The notes under the pieces are model-generated. The model was not told where the DNA came from, made no database searches, and saw only the letters and a program-made list of their open reading frames with translations. 11,920 bases of DNA, from assembly GCA_022614795.1 (NCBI GenBank), contig JAKEHX010000559.1, positions 1 through 11,920 of the forward strand, in the 5' to 3' direction. Each line of letters begins with the position of its first letter. The first letter of the stretch is position 1. The DNA is from Planctomycetaceae bacterium. GTDB taxonomy: Bacteria; Planctomycetota; Planctomycetia; Pirellulales; Pirellulaceae. This document shows, one piece after another, positions 11,889 through 11,920 of this stretch. Both the position numbers and the translations under genes were made by a program.

Positions 11889-11920
11889 CTTCGACCTCCG
11901 ATCTCTGACGTCCGACCTCT
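11889..11920. repeat. 7-base tandem repeat, CTCCGAC family, cut by window end
   Basis: Units CTTCGAC, CTCCGAT, CTCTGAC, GTCCGAC and a partial CTCT run to the last base. It is the same motif as 11691-11788 but in opposite orientation, and the two flank the 100 bases that hold the ribosome-binding site and presumably the promoter of the membrane-protein pair. Confidence 0.8.

Noticed and set aside
7549..11920. Heptad tracts as CRISPR arrays or telomere-like ends
   Set aside because: Units are contiguous with no spacers, and there are no cas genes; the CCCTGAA likeness to telomeric repeats is superficial in a bacterial chromosome.

Overview
The window looks like planctomycete chromosome, probably from the Pirellulales side of the phylum. 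The evidence is a BBP7-type outer-membrane barrel found essentially only in planctomycetes, a secreted DUF11 protein with the planctomycete N-terminal 'SLEGRQLMA' signal motif, high G+C, and many short intergenic repeats. There are nine protein-coding genes (one cut by the left edge), no RNA genes, no CRISPR array and no transposase.

Left edge (1-2005, + strand): three overlapping genes in markedly lower-G+C DNA than the rest of the window. They are the C-terminal end of an unidentified protein, a 265-residue protein of unknown function, and a 246-residue protein I take to be DUF6339 family. The tight overlaps and foreign-looking composition suggest the distal end of an accessory operon, possibly a defence/restriction island whose diagnostic genes lie upstream of the window. 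This is inference.

2033-4892 (- strand): an apparent operon reading leftwards, made of a two-helix membrane protein, a single-domain cupin and NAD+-dependent DNA ligase (ligA). The first two genes overlap by ATGA. A TATAAT box seven bases before the membrane-protein ATG suggests a leaderless transcript. ligA converges on the accessory cassette with 27 bases between stop codons.

4960-10055 (+ strand): three envelope or secreted proteins, each with its own upstream gap. They are a DUF481 outer-membrane barrel, a BBP7 barrel with a Cys-rich neck and a pentapeptide repeat, and a 733-residue secreted protein with an SdrD B-like domain and three DUF11 domains.

10146-11794 (- strand): a translationally coupled pair, a single-TM protein with a WKGGGFGMFS motif followed by a polytopic membrane protein loosely resembling HTTM proteins. 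Their function is unknown.

The most striking feature is non-genic. Six tracts of degenerate 7-base tandem repeats (4552-4593, 7549-7597, 7630-7671, 10079-10148, 11691-11788, 11889-11920) share the period but not one sequence. They sit in gaps or at gene ends. One is translated as five heptapeptides directly after a well-supported start codon, and another supplies the C-terminus of the membrane protein and the edge of the cupin ribosome-binding site. In addition, two copies of a 39-base palindromic element (GGAACGCC...GGCGTTCC) are embedded in frame in a coding sequence, comparable in behaviour to Rickettsia palindromic elements.
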